Source of the DNA: Acidobacteriota bacterium
GTDB taxonomy: Bacteria; Acidobacteriota; Polarisedimenticolia; J045
DNA: 35,188 nucleotides
Assembly: GCA_027021395.1 (NCBI GenBank)
Contig: JALUUK010000541.1
Span: 1 to 35,188, forward strand
Direction of reading: 5' to 3'
The notes beneath the pieces were generated by a model. It searched no databases. It had not been told where the DNA came from and saw only the letters and a program-made list of their open reading frames with translations. The translations under genes were made by a program, and so were the position numbers. Of this stretch, positions 26,466 to 35,188 are shown in pieces; positions within the stretch are counted from its first letter, which is position 1, and each line of letters opens with the position of its first letter.

Positions 26466-27157
26466 GGTTCGTTCCACCGCCGCGCGCGCCGGGCGAGCCA
26501 CTCCGAGGTCGCGAGCGAGGCGAAAGAGAGGACGAGCGAGAGCACGGCCAAGCGCAAGGCCGCGCCCTCGGCGCCGGGAGTTTGCGCGGTGGAGAAGATG
26601 GCAAGCGGCAGCGTGCGCGTTTCGCCCTGAATATTGCCGGCGAGGATGATCGTCGCACCGAATTCACCGAGGCTGCGGGCGAAGGCCAGCATCAGACCGG
26701 TGATGATTCCCGGGGCGGCCAAAGGCAGAGTGATCGACCACCATCGCCGCAGCGGGCCTGCGCCGAGCAGGGCGGCGGCCTCTTCCAATCCTTCGTCGGA
26801 CGATTCCATGGAAACGCGGACGGCGCGCACGAGCAGGGGGAAGCCCATGACGGCGGAGGCCATCACGGCACCGCGCCGGGTGAAGGCGATGTCGAGGCCC
26901 ATGGCATCCAGAATCGGGGAGATCGGTCCGGAGCGACCGAGCAGCAGCAAGAGCATGTATCCCACGACGACCGGAGGGAGTACGAGCGGCAGATGCACGA
27001 GCAGATCGACCACGCCCTTACCGAAGAAACGCCGGCGGGCGAGCAGCCAGCCGAGATAGATCCCGGGCAGGGCTGTGACCGCTACGGCACCGAGCGCCAC
27101 CTGGATCGAGAGCTTCAGCGCTTCCCACTCCGCCGCGTTGGGGGCGTCCCAGATCAT
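26462..27157 (-). CDS. modB: Molybdate ABC transporter permease
   Basis: SIQVALGAVAVTALPGIYLGWLLAR, LPLVLPPVVVGYMLLLLLG, ITLPLAAPGIITGLMLAFARSLGEFGATIILAG (EAA loop). Confidence 0.92.
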   Translation of the reverse strand: MIWDAPNAAEWEALKLSIQVALGAVAVTALPGIYLGWLLARRRFFGKGVVDLLVHLPLVLPPVVVGYMLLLLLGRSGPISPILDAMGLDIAFTRRGAVMASAVMGFPLLVRAVRVSMESSDEGLEEAAALLGAGPLRRWWSITLPLAAPGIITGLMLAFARSLGEFGATIILAGNIQGETRTLPLAIFSTAQTPGAEGAALRLAVLSLVLSFASLATSEWLARRARRWNEP

Positions 27158-27927
27158 CGTCCGCCTCCCGCATCGTCGTCGGGCGAAAGAAAACCGGCCT
27201 CGAGGAAGATCTCGCGGCTGTCTGCGGCGAGAAGGCGCTCGTAGAGCCTCGTCGCATCGCGACCGGCGCGTTGGGTGAGCGCCAGCGGATAGCGGATCTT
27301 CGGCTGTGCACCTACGGGCACGGTCTCGATGATCTCGACGCGCCGGGACGCGGCGGCATCGGAAGCGTAGACCAGGCCGAGGTCGGCTTCTCCCATCTCG
27401 ACGATGGCCAGCGCCGCACGCGCATCCACCGCGGGAAGCAGGCGTGGGGCGAACGTTTCCCAAAGGCCCATCGCTTCGAGGGCGCTTCGCCCGTAGAGAC
27501 CGCAGGGAACATGGGCCGGATCAGCCATGGAGAACGGCCCCTCGGTGAACTCGTCGGCGCGCATTCCGTCTCGTGCCTTCGCGGCCGGCACGACGAAGAC
27601 GAGGGAATTGCTCAAGAGGGATACGGTGGAACCCGGCGCGATCACTCCCTTTCTTGCGATATCGTCCATCCATGCGGTGTTGGCCAGCAAGACGAGGTCG
27701 GCCGTCGCGCCGAGCGCGAGTTGCCGGGCGAGTGCCGAGGAGGCGGCGAAATGAGCGCGCACTTCGATGCCGGTTTCCGCTTCGAAGCCCGCGATGATGC
27801 GCACCATCGCGGGCTCCGTGCTCGCCGCAGCGAATAGGGTCACCGGCCGACTCTCGGTGGAGGGGCTGCACGCCGACGTTCCGAGATAGGCCAAGCAGGC
27901 GGCCGAGACGAGCCAAAGGCGCTTCAC
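27154..27927 (-). CDS. modA: Molybdate ABC transporter substrate-binding lipoprotein
   Basis: Lipobox LGTSAC; VTLFAAASTEPAMVRIIAGFEAETGIEV...; GTG start with GGAG. Confidence 0.9.
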   Translation of the reverse strand: MKRLWLVSAACLAYLGTSACSPSTESRPVTLFAAASTEPAMVRIIAGFEAETGIEVRAHFAASSALARQLALGATADLVLLANTAWMDDIARKGVIAPGSTVSLLSNSLVFVVPAAKARDGMRADEFTEGPFSMADPAHVPCGLYGRSALEAMGLWETFAPRLLPAVDARAALAIVEMGEADLGLVYASDAAASRRVEIIETVPVGAQPKIRYPLALTQRAGRDATRLYERLLAADSREIFLEAGFLSPDDDAGGGR

Positions 27928-28054
27928 GATCTTCTCCGGCCGGGCGGTGAGCGTGCCGGGCGGGTGGCGACAGATCATATCGCGGAGCCGGGGCGTTGCG
28001 AGTGGCATAGCTCGCATATCCGGGAATCGCCGGTACGATTTGCATGGCCTCGAC

Positions 28055-28083
28055 TTGACAGTGCGGGAAAAGCTCCATAATCC
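28055..28083 (+). promoter_or_regulatory. Sigma-70-type promoter upstream of the ABC (PilH-like) operon
   Basis: TTGACA at 28055-28060, CATAAT at 28076-28081 (15-bp spacer) or TAATCC with 17-bp spacer; ATG only about 12 nt downstream. Confidence 0.45.
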
Positions 28084-28094
28084 TCGACTCCGAG

Positions 28095-29123
28095 ATGTGT
28101 GCTGAAAAATCCAAGAAACCCATACCCCTGAAACTCGAACGGGTCACGAAGCGCTACAAGACGCATTTCTGGCAGCGTGCGGCCGTTTCCGTGGACGATC
28201 TCTCGCTGAGCATCGAGCCCGGCAGCGTGCTCGGTCTGCTCGGCCACAACGGAGCGGGCAAGACCACCACGATCAAGCTGGCGCTCGGGCTGATCTTCCC
28301 CGATTCCGGTGATGTCCGGCTCTTCGGGGATGCGGCGAGCAAGCCTGCGGCTCGTGCGCGGGTGGGATACTTGCCGGAAGCTCCGTACTTTCCCGAGGAT
28401 CTGACCGGCCGAGAGTTGGTGGAACTTTCCGCACGGCTCTACGGTATGGACCGGGCCACCCGCCGACGCCGAGCCGGCGAGATGCTCGAGCGCCTCGGGC
28501 TCGGACGCGCGGCCGACCGAAAGATTCGCAAGTACTCCAAAGGCATGGTGCAACGGGCAGGGTTGGCGAGGGCCTTGGTGACCGAACCCGAATTCGTCAT
28601 TCTCGACGAACCGATGAGCGGCCTCGATCCGGTCGGGCGTCGCGAGGTGCGGGACCTGATTCTCGCCTTGCGCAAGGCGGGTACGACCGTGCTCTTCGCC
28701 TCGCACGTGCTCAGCGATGCCGAGATGCTCTGCGATCATGTGGCGATCTTGCGCAACGGCCGGTTGATTCGTCAGATCGAAATGGCGCGTCTGTCGCGGG
28801 AGCGCCGCACCAAGCACTGGGAAGTCGAGGTGTCCGGGGGAGAAGTCGTTCCGGATGCCGAGGTGATATCCGTTCGCGGCAACGAGCGGCTCTTGAGGTT
28901 CCCCGCTTCCCTGGACTCGGAGACGATCATCGCCCGCTTGCAAAACGCGGGAGTCACGCTGCTTTCTCTCGCCCCGCAGAGACAGAATCTCGAAGATCTC
29001 TTCATGGAGAGTTTCGAGCGGGCGGAAGACCTCGATGCGTCGTCTCACGATTCGACCGTTTCCCGAGAAACGACATCCCCGGGCAACGACACCGAAGAGA
29101 AGAAAGAGGAGGTGGTGGCATGA
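28095..29123 (+). CDS. ABC transporter ATP-binding protein, PilH-like by context
   Basis: GHNGAGKTTTIKLALGLIFPDSG, YSKGMVQRAGLARALVTEPEFVILDEPMSGLDPVGRREV; ABC-2 exporter type. Order matches Myxococcus pilGHI-pilD neighbourhood. Confidence 0.85.
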   Translation: MCAEKSKKPIPLKLERVTKRYKTHFWQRAAVSVDDLSLSIEPGSVLGLLGHNGAGKTTTIKLALGLIFPDSGDVRLFGDAASKPAARARVGYLPEAPYFPEDLTGRELVELSARLYGMDRATRRRRAGEMLERLGLGRAADRKIRKYSKGMVQRAGLARALVTEPEFVILDEPMSGLDPVGRREVRDLILALRKAGTTVLFASHVLSDAEMLCDHVAILRNGRLIRQIEMARLSRERRTKHWEVEVSGGEVVPDAEVISVRGNERLLRFPASLDSETIIARLQNAGVTLLSLAPQRQNLEDLFMESFERAEDLDASSHDSTVSRETTSPGNDTEEKKEEVVA

Positions 29124-29884
29124 ACCGCGTGTTGGCGCTTGCCGCTTCGACCTTCCAAGAAGCGATCAGGCATCGCATCCTGTATCTGCTGCTTTTTTTC
29201 GCGGTTGGAATGATCGCGGCATCTCGTCTCCTGTCCATGCTGACGGTGGGCGAGGACGACAAGATCATCAAGGACGTCGGCATGAGCGCGATCAACGTCT
29301 TCGGCGTCTTGATTGCGCTCTTCGTTGGTGTCGGATTGATCTTTCGTGAGATGGAGAAGCGAACCGTCCTGGTGACGCTTTCCGGCCCGGTCGCGCGTTG
29401 GGAGTATCTTCTGGGCAAGTATTTCGGACTCGCGGGAGCGATCACGCTCAACGCCGCGCTGATGGCTTTGATGCTCTTCGGCATCTTGCTCTATCGTGGC
29501 GCATTTTCCGGCTCTCTGGTCACGGCCGTTTTCATGCTTTGGGTCGAACTGATGTTCATCACCAGCGTGGCGGTGTTTTTCTCTACGCTCTCCACCCCGA
29601 TCTTCTCGGCGCTCTTTACTGCAGGTGCCTATATCGTCGGGCACATGACTTGGTCGTTGCCGATGCTCGAAGCCAAGGTGCCGGAGGGGTTTTGGCGCGA
29701 TGTCGTGCATGGACTCTATCTGCTTCTACCTGATCTAGAGTACGGGGATGTTCGCGCTCTGGCGGTTCACGGCGTCGAGATTCCCTTCGATCGCGTGCTT
29801 TGGGGGACGGTCTACGGGCTCTCGTATGCCGGCTTGTTGTTGCTGGCGGCGTGCTTGATCTTTAGACGGCGGGATCTCGTGTGA
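29120..29884 (+). CDS. ABC-2 type permease, PilI-like by context
   Basis: NRVLALAASTFQEAIRHRILYLLLFFAVGM..., six or so TM segments; ATGA overlap with the ATPase gene. Confidence 0.8.
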   Translation: MNRVLALAASTFQEAIRHRILYLLLFFAVGMIAASRLLSMLTVGEDDKIIKDVGMSAINVFGVLIALFVGVGLIFREMEKRTVLVTLSGPVARWEYLLGKYFGLAGAITLNAALMALMLFGILLYRGAFSGSLVTAVFMLWVELMFITSVAVFFSTLSTPIFSALFTAGAYIVGHMTWSLPMLEAKVPEGFWRDVVHGLYLLLPDLEYGDVRALAVHGVEIPFDRVLWGTVYGLSYAGLLLLAACLIFRRRDLV

Positions 29885-30732
29885 TGATGCGTTCGGCGGT
29901 GGTCGTGACGGCTATGGCCCTGCTCTTGGGTTCGTTGACGAGCGTCGCCCGCGTGCACCTCGAGCGGTTGGAAGAGCAGAGACTCGAAGCATCGCTATTG
30001 TATCTTCCCAAGGGGCACTACTTGCGCGCGATGTCGTTGGGGCACGAAGAGACTCTGGCGGACATTTTCTACGTCTGGTCCTTGCAGTACTACTCCAACT
30101 ACAGCGACGAAAAGCGTTTCGACTACCTCGAGCAGGTTTTTTCTCATGTGATCGCCGAACTCGATCCGCGTTTCGTGGAGGTCTATCTGGTGGGGGCATT
30201 GATCATGTCCACCGAGGCGGGTAGGTCGGATCTCGCGCTCGATCTTTACGACAAAGGTCTCGAACGCAATCCCGATTCTTGGGAACTGGCCTACTGGGCC
30301 GGCTGGGAGAGCTACGACACGAAGGACTATACGCGCGCTAGAATCTACTGGAAACGAGCCGCCGAAATGCCCGGCGCGCCGCCGTTCATCGAAAGGCTGG
30401 CTTCTCGCATGCTCGAGTATGCAGGTGATCTTCGGGCCGCTTTGGCCGAATATGTCGACTTGGCCGAAAATGCCGAGGATGAAAGGACCCGCAAGGTCGC
30501 GCGTGTCTGGATCGATCGTGTGATGGTCGAGTTGGCCGAGGACCTCTACGAAGAGGCACTCGAGCAATTCGAGCTACGACATGGACGCTGCGTGCGGGAT
30601 CTCGATGAGGTCGTCCGAGCGGGAATCCTCAGTGCTCACCCCTCTCTGCCCGAGGGGCGCACGATTCGCTTGTTGCCGGAGACCTGCGCCATCGAGGTCA
30701 GCGAGGCCCGGGTGCTCGAGCAGGACCGGTGA
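29881..30732 (+). CDS. TPR-like protein with N-terminal signal anchor, candidate PilG counterpart
   Basis: N-terminal TM; helical repeats ALDLYDKGLERNPDSWELAYWAGWESYDTKDYTRARIYWKRA; 4-nt overlaps with both neighbours. Confidence 0.6.
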   Translation: MMMRSAVVVTAMALLLGSLTSVARVHLERLEEQRLEASLLYLPKGHYLRAMSLGHEETLADIFYVWSLQYYSNYSDEKRFDYLEQVFSHVIAELDPRFVEVYLVGALIMSTEAGRSDLALDLYDKGLERNPDSWELAYWAGWESYDTKDYTRARIYWKRAAEMPGAPPFIERLASRMLEYAGDLRAALAEYVDLAENAEDERTRKVARVWIDRVMVELAEDLYEEALEQFELRHGRCVRDLDEVVRAGILSAHPSLPEGRTIRLLPETCAIEVSEARVLEQDR

Positions 30733-31580
30733 CCGAAATCGGCGTGCTCGGTCCGGCCGGTTGGCCGATGGAGTTCTTCATCCTTCTCGTCTTCTGCGGG
30801 TTGGTTTTCGGGTCGTTCCTCAACGTCTGTATTTACAGGATCCCGCTAGGGAAGAGCGTCGTCTCTCCGCGTTCAGCGTGCCCTTCATGCGGCACGGCGA
30901 TCGCGTGGTACGGGAACGTTCCTGTCCTCTCTTGGCTGGTCTTGCGCGGCCGCTGCGCCCATTGCCGCGCACCCATTTCGGTGCGTTATCCCTTTGTCGA
31001 GGCGCTGAACGCCGGCTTGTGGGTGGCGGTGGCGATATGGTTCGGTCCGAGCATCACCGCGCTCTTGCTGCTGCCCTTCGTTTCCATCTTGCTGGTCTTG
31101 TTTTTCACCGATTGGGATCATCACCTGCTGCCCGACCGCTTGACCTTTCCGTTGGCGATTGTCGGCTTGATCGTGGCTCCTTTCAATCCACGCCTCGATT
31201 TCGGGTACGGGATTCTCTCCGAGGGTGGAACGGGGGGGCGCATGCTCGCGGCTCTGCTCGGCGCCGTTCTTGGCTACGGTATCTTCTTTACGCTGGCTTT
31301 CGTCTGGAAGGTCTTTTTCGACAAGGACGCCATGGGAGGCGGTGACCTGAAGATGATGCTCGGGGTGGGGGCCTTCTTGGGGATGGGCGGGGTCATCACG
31401 ACGATCTTCTTGGCATCGATCCTGGGGACCGTGCTGGCTCTCCCGTTCTTGCTCACAGGGCGTTGGGCGATGACCCGCCAACTTCCCTTCGGATGCTTCC
31501 TCGCTCCCGCGGCATTGATCTCGGCATTCACCGGCATCGAAGCACTGCGGTGGTATCTCGGTATCATCACGTATACCTAG
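30729..31580 (+). CDS. pilD: Prepilin leader peptidase PilD
   Basis: FGSFLNVCIYRIP, CPSCG...CAHC zinc motif, FFTDWDHHLLPD, GGGDLKMMLGVGAFLG (aspartyl GxGD-type motif). Confidence 0.95.
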   Translation: MTEIGVLGPAGWPMEFFILLVFCGLVFGSFLNVCIYRIPLGKSVVSPRSACPSCGTAIAWYGNVPVLSWLVLRGRCAHCRAPISVRYPFVEALNAGLWVAVAIWFGPSITALLLLPFVSILLVLFFTDWDHHLLPDRLTFPLAIVGLIVAPFNPRLDFGYGILSEGGTGGRMLAALLGAVLGYGIFFTLAFVWKVFFDKDAMGGGDLKMMLGVGAFLGMGGVITTIFLASILGTVLALPFLLTGRWAMTRQLPFGCFLAPAALISAFTGIEALRWYLGIITYT

Positions 31581-31716
31581 CGTTCGCGGTCGCAAAACTC
31601 TCGCGGAGAGTGTTCGGTGTCCGAGGGAAATGTTCGCATCCGAGACGGATTGAGCCTCTAGGTATCGGAAATCCCCGAAAAGACGCGCGGCACGCGTCGT
31701 GCAATGGTTCGGCACC

Positions 31717-32187
31717 ATGAGGAACGTCTCCCAGAACGCCGACTCGTCTCGCGGCTATGCTCTGCTCGACGCATTGACCGCCATGGTGCTGTTCAGCGTG
31801 ATCGCCACGGCGATGATCGGGCTCGCCCATGATGCGAAGCATCACCTCTCTCTAGCGAAGGACTACGATCGCGCACGTATCGCCGGAGAAACGGTGCTTG
31901 CCGATCTCGAAGCGATCTCATGGCATCGACTGCAGGAAACGTTCTCCCTCTCTGAAGATGAAGGCACGGCGCGTATCGGCAGCGGGGACGGAAGCGCTCC
32001 GCCTTCGTGGGACGAACTCGTTGCCGACTTGCGTGAGGGCAGAGTCGAAGCGCGGCTCGAGGCACTCGGAAGGCGCGGTGCCGGAGCCTCTTTCAAAAAC
32101 GCCGTGGCCTTGCGCATCCGGGTGGAAACGAGCTTCGGGCGGGAGCGCGAACGGAGGAAGGTGAGGTTGACGCATGTTCGCTTTTGA
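31717..32187 (+). CDS. Minor pilin, PilV/GspI-like
   Basis: SSRG|YALLDALTAMVLFSVIATAMIG degenerate class III signal (Asp at +5); position after pilD and before pilW/X-like genes. Confidence 0.75.
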   Translation: MRNVSQNADSSRGYALLDALTAMVLFSVIATAMIGLAHDAKHHLSLAKDYDRARIAGETVLADLEAISWHRLQETFSLSEDEGTARIGSGDGSAPPSWDELVADLREGRVEARLEALGRRGAGASFKNAVALRIRVETSFGRERERRKVRLTHVRF

Positions 32188-33037
32188 TCTGCTGCGAAAG
32201 CGATTCGGCGAGCGGGGAACGAGTTCGGCGGAGTTCTTGGTGGGTGCTAGCGTTGGATTCGTGGTGGCGGCAGCCGCCTTGACGTTGACCGTGGGGCTGT
32301 TGTCGAGCTATGCCGAGGATTCCTTGCGCGCGGAGCGAAGCGCAGCCGCTCGGTGGGCGCTCGACGTGATGGCGGAAGACATCGCGCAAACCGGTCTTGG
32401 GGTAGCGAACGGCCGGTGGCCGGCGATGGTGGATGAACGAATCGAGTTCTTCGAGCGCGCGGCGCTCGGAGTGCGATCCGATTTCGATGCGACGGATGAC
32501 GATGCCGCAAGAGATCCGGAGGAGGAAATCCTCCGCGATGCCGTCGAGGCCGCTCCGACGGGCAACGACGAGGTGGTCTTCTTCCTTCGGCGGAGAGCAG
32601 ATGGAGGTGGGATGCGTCGCATTCTCTTCGAGGCGGATCTCGACTCTTCGGATCGCGTGACGCGGGAAGATGGAACGCTGCTCGCCCGCCGCGACGGCTC
32701 GGTCGAGCAGGTGAGTGCCGGACCCTATCTCGAGGCGGATGATCGGCGGGAGGGCACGCTCTACCGTCTGCACTTCACCAGCAATGCGAGCCGTTTTGCT
32801 ACGGGAAGAAACCGCGTTTCCATTCCCCTGCTCGACCACGTCGTCGCGCTCGCATTCGAAGCCTTCGACGCAGAAGAAGAGCCGCTCGAGCCCTGCGGCG
32901 GCATGGATGACGAAGATGCACGTGCGTGTCGTGCATCCATACGGGGGATGTCGATGCGTATCGAGGTGGCGGTTCCCGGCGGCGAGAACCTCGTTTTCGA
33001 TCGGAGAGTGAAGATCGGTGAAGGAAGCGGAAGATGA
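32174..33037 (+). CDS. Minor pilin, PilW/GspJ-like
   Basis: GERG|TSSAEFLVGASVGFVVAAAALTLTVG; ALDVMAEDIAQTGLGVANG is typical of PilW/GspJ. Confidence 0.75.
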   Translation: MFAFDLLRKRFGERGTSSAEFLVGASVGFVVAAAALTLTVGLLSSYAEDSLRAERSAAARWALDVMAEDIAQTGLGVANGRWPAMVDERIEFFERAALGVRSDFDATDDDAARDPEEEILRDAVEAAPTGNDEVVFFLRRRADGGGMRRILFEADLDSSDRVTREDGTLLARRDGSVEQVSAGPYLEADDRREGTLYRLHFTSNASRFATGRNRVSIPLLDHVVALAFEAFDAEEEPLEPCGGMDDEDARACRASIRGMSMRIEVAVPGGENLVFDRRVKIGEGSGR

Positions 33038-34818
33038 ATCAGTCGAGCGAAGAAAGAGCGGCGGGCCACCGGAACGGGAGAAGCGATGAACGGGGCGCGG
33101 CGTTGCTGATCGTGATCATCGTCTCGTTGTTGGCGGCTTCCATCGCTATCGGCTATTGGACCGCTTCGCGCGTGAGTTTTCTAGGTGCGAAGAGGCGCAT
33201 CGCCGCAGCGCAGGCCCAGCATTTGGCTCGTTCGCTGGTTCAGGCGGTACCGGGCTGGTTTCACGAGGTCGAAGTCGGCGCGCTGCTCGCGCCCCCCGGT
33301 GTGGATGACGTCGAGCGAGACCTCCGGCAAGTGGATCCGGACGACGACGGCCGGTTCGTGCCCTGGGAGTCGGCGGATCCTCCCTGGAACGTTCGCTACA
33401 AGGAGGGAGAGACAGAAAACCTCTTTCGACCTCCGCTTTCATCCGAGCCCGACGCGCGCTTCGCCGGATCCCGCGACGGTCCCGATGTCTTGCTCGAAAA
33501 GGGTGGAGTGGGGGAATCCTATCTCGAAGAATGGATGCAGATGCTCGAGCCGGAACTTCCGCTGGCGATTCGCAGCGTGAGAATCTTTCGCCCATATCGC
33601 GGGCGCCCGCGGGAGATCGTAGCGACGGTGGCGGTCGAAGTCTCGCGGCGCATCGCAGGCGGCCGCGAGGTCGTACGCCGCGTCGAGGCGCAGATCGTCA
33701 AGACTTTTTTCGAGCGCTTCGATCGGCCGTTGCTCGCGGAAGGAGATGCGGAGTTTTCGGGTGCAGCTTCGTGGGGGCACGGCGAGGCCGTGATCGGCGG
33801 AGATCTCCACGCTTCCGAGAGCACTTGGCGAAGATGGCCGGGAGGGGTTCCTTGGAAAGCAATCGACCAGCCGCTGCTCGACGACAGCGATGCCGATGGT
33901 ACGGCGGACGATGCCGATGCGGACGGAAATCCCGATCTGAGCGCTTGGCGCGACCTTCCGGGAGCCGTACCCGATCCCTGGTGGCGGGCTCGCGTCGGCG
34001 GCAACTGGCCGGATCTCGGGCTGTCGCCTAGTGCGTGCGAAGCGCCGTTTCCATTCGGTCCCCGTGCGGACCCTCCCATGGCGGCATCGAAGACGGAAGA
34101 CCGATCGGGCATCTTCCTCAATTGCCCTTCAGCAAATCGGGAATCGATCCTGCCGGGAGCATGGATGGATCTGGCGAAACGAGGAGTGCGCGGCGCTCTT
34201 CATGCGGTCGAGGATGAGCAGCGGCCGGGTTTCTTCCGCCGCGACGGCCTTGGCGAGCCGCTCTTGCCGAAGGCCCTGCTCGGCGGCCATCGCGGACTCT
34301 TGTGGCTCGAGCTTCGGGTCAGTGACGAGGTCTCGCTCACGCTCGACGGAGCGAGCGGCGCGGTGCTGGTGAGCGGCGGGGATCTTCGCGTGCGGGGCAG
34401 AGAGACGGGAGACTTCGATTCACGTGTGCCCGGCGATCTCGCCGACTTCGGCGGGCAGGATCGCGCAGACCTCACCGGCGATCGGCGGCTCGACGCTTCG
34501 CCGACCAGCAACGCATGTTCGGCCTGGGAGGTGGGCCGCTTTCTGGAAGCAGGCGATGCGGGGCTCGATCCGACGAGCCACGCGTGCTCGGTGGAGGCGA
34601 TCCATTTTCGCGGTCTCTTGGCTGCCGAGCGCATCTTGGCGCTCGATGGCCCCGCGGTGATCCGGGGCCAAGTACGCGGCGGAGAACTGCGGTTTCGCGC
34701 AGAGACCCAATCCGTCTCGGTGCAGGCCGAAGCCTCTGCGCGATTTGACACACTCCGGTGGCCGGGGCCGGAGAGCGTGCCCCGCTTCTTCGCGAGCGAA
34801 ATACGAGATTCGCACTAG
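33034..34818 (+). CDS. Large PilX/GspK-like minor pilin with Asp-rich calcium-binding-type segment
   Basis: DERG|AALLIVIIVSLLAASIAIGYW (no Glu5, as in GspK/PilX); DDSDADGTADDADADGNPD at 33880-33936; 594 aa; ATGA overlap. Confidence 0.7.
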   Translation: MNQSSEERAAGHRNGRSDERGAALLIVIIVSLLAASIAIGYWTASRVSFLGAKRRIAAAQAQHLARSLVQAVPGWFHEVEVGALLAPPGVDDVERDLRQVDPDDDGRFVPWESADPPWNVRYKEGETENLFRPPLSSEPDARFAGSRDGPDVLLEKGGVGESYLEEWMQMLEPELPLAIRSVRIFRPYRGRPREIVATVAVEVSRRIAGGREVVRRVEAQIVKTFFERFDRPLLAEGDAEFSGAASWGHGEAVIGGDLHASESTWRRWPGGVPWKAIDQPLLDDSDADGTADDADADGNPDLSAWRDLPGAVPDPWWRARVGGNWPDLGLSPSACEAPFPFGPRADPPMAASKTEDRSGIFLNCPSANRESILPGAWMDLAKRGVRGALHAVEDEQRPGFFRRDGLGEPLLPKALLGGHRGLLWLELRVSDEVSLTLDGASGAVLVSGGDLRVRGRETGDFDSRVPGDLADFGGQDRADLTGDRRLDASPTSNACSAWEVGRFLEAGDAGLDPTSHACSVEAIHFRGLLAAERILALDGPAVIRGQVRGGELRFRAETQSVSVQAEASARFDTLRWPGPESVPRFFASEIRDSH

Positions 34819-34823
34819 CTCGT

Positions 34824-34868
34824 ACCCGCCTCCGCCTGTCCGCCTCCTTCCGGCGGGTGGACGCGGGT
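34824..34868 (+). terminator. GC-rich hairpin after the pilX-like gene (terminator-like)
   Basis: ACCCGC (34824-34829) pairs with GCGGGT (34863-34868); inner GTCC/GGAC and GCC/GGC around TCCTTCC. No long T-run. Confidence 0.35.
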
Positions 34869-34983
34869 GGGGTGGTGGCGCCATATTTTCCATCGCCCGG
34901 ACAGGGAACTTATCATAGGGACGAGGAGTGGTTTCTCGGCCACGGATTCGTCCGATGGCGAGGCGGCCGCTCTAGGAGCCAAG

Positions 34984-35188
34984 ATGACTTCCAAGACGAT
35001 GAATGTGAGCGATTCTCGGTCGCGTTTCGCGGGTTTCACCGCGGTGCCCTGCTTGGTTCTTGCTCTAGTTCTATCGACAGGCTGGGGTTTTTCCGGGAAT
35101 CACGAGCCGGAGATTCAGAAGCAAGACGAGGAGCGAATGGCCAAGGCGCAGAAGGAGGCGAAAGCTCGTCGCGCGGCCAAGAGCGGTG
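34984..35188 (+). CDS. N-terminus of a secreted protein (truncated by window edge)
   Basis: MTSKTMNVSDSRSRFAGFTAVPCLVLALVLSTGWGFSGNHEPEIQKQDEERMAKAQKEAKARRAAKSG: signal-peptide-like start, frame open to window end. Confidence 0.6.
   Translation, partial: MTSKTMNVSDSRSRFAGFTAVPCLVLALVLSTGWGFSGNHEPEIQKQDEERMAKAQKEAKARRAAKSG

Noticed and set aside
26207-27244. 345-aa plus-strand ORF across modC/modB
   Set aside because: Antisense to clear modB and modC; product is low-complexity R/G/E/Q-rich.

Overview
The window is a high-GC type IV pilus (T4P) supercluster, apparently from a deltaproteobacterial- or myxobacterial-like organism (taxonomy inferred only from gene order). From the left it reads: 5'-truncated pilQ secretin; a lipoprotein; a Roadblock/LC7 protein; accB-accC; pilB-pilT-pilC-pilS-pilR; then three tandem, separately terminated, GspG-like pilin genes. 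The first pilin has a good sigma-54 promoter. Next is a glycan block: a GT39/ArnT-like membrane protein, a 1231-aa protein that looks like two fused O-antigen-ligase/TPR modules, a DUF6263-like protein, GT2, a WecA/MraY-like transferase, a nitroreductase, a UGM-like flavoprotein and GT4. A molybdate ABC operon (modABC, minus strand) follows. The right side carries an ABC ATPase/permease/TPR trio resembling the Myxococcus pilGHI module, coupled to pilD, then pilV/W/X-like minor pilins and the start of a secreted protein. The best candidates for something undescribed are the tandem-fused O-antigen ligase next to the pilin trio, the structured leader of pilin 3 with mutually exclusive pairings, and the divergence of the three pilins (pilin 2 lacks Pro22). 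No tRNA, rRNA, CRISPR array or transposon was recognised. All family calls come from motif reading, with no database search.
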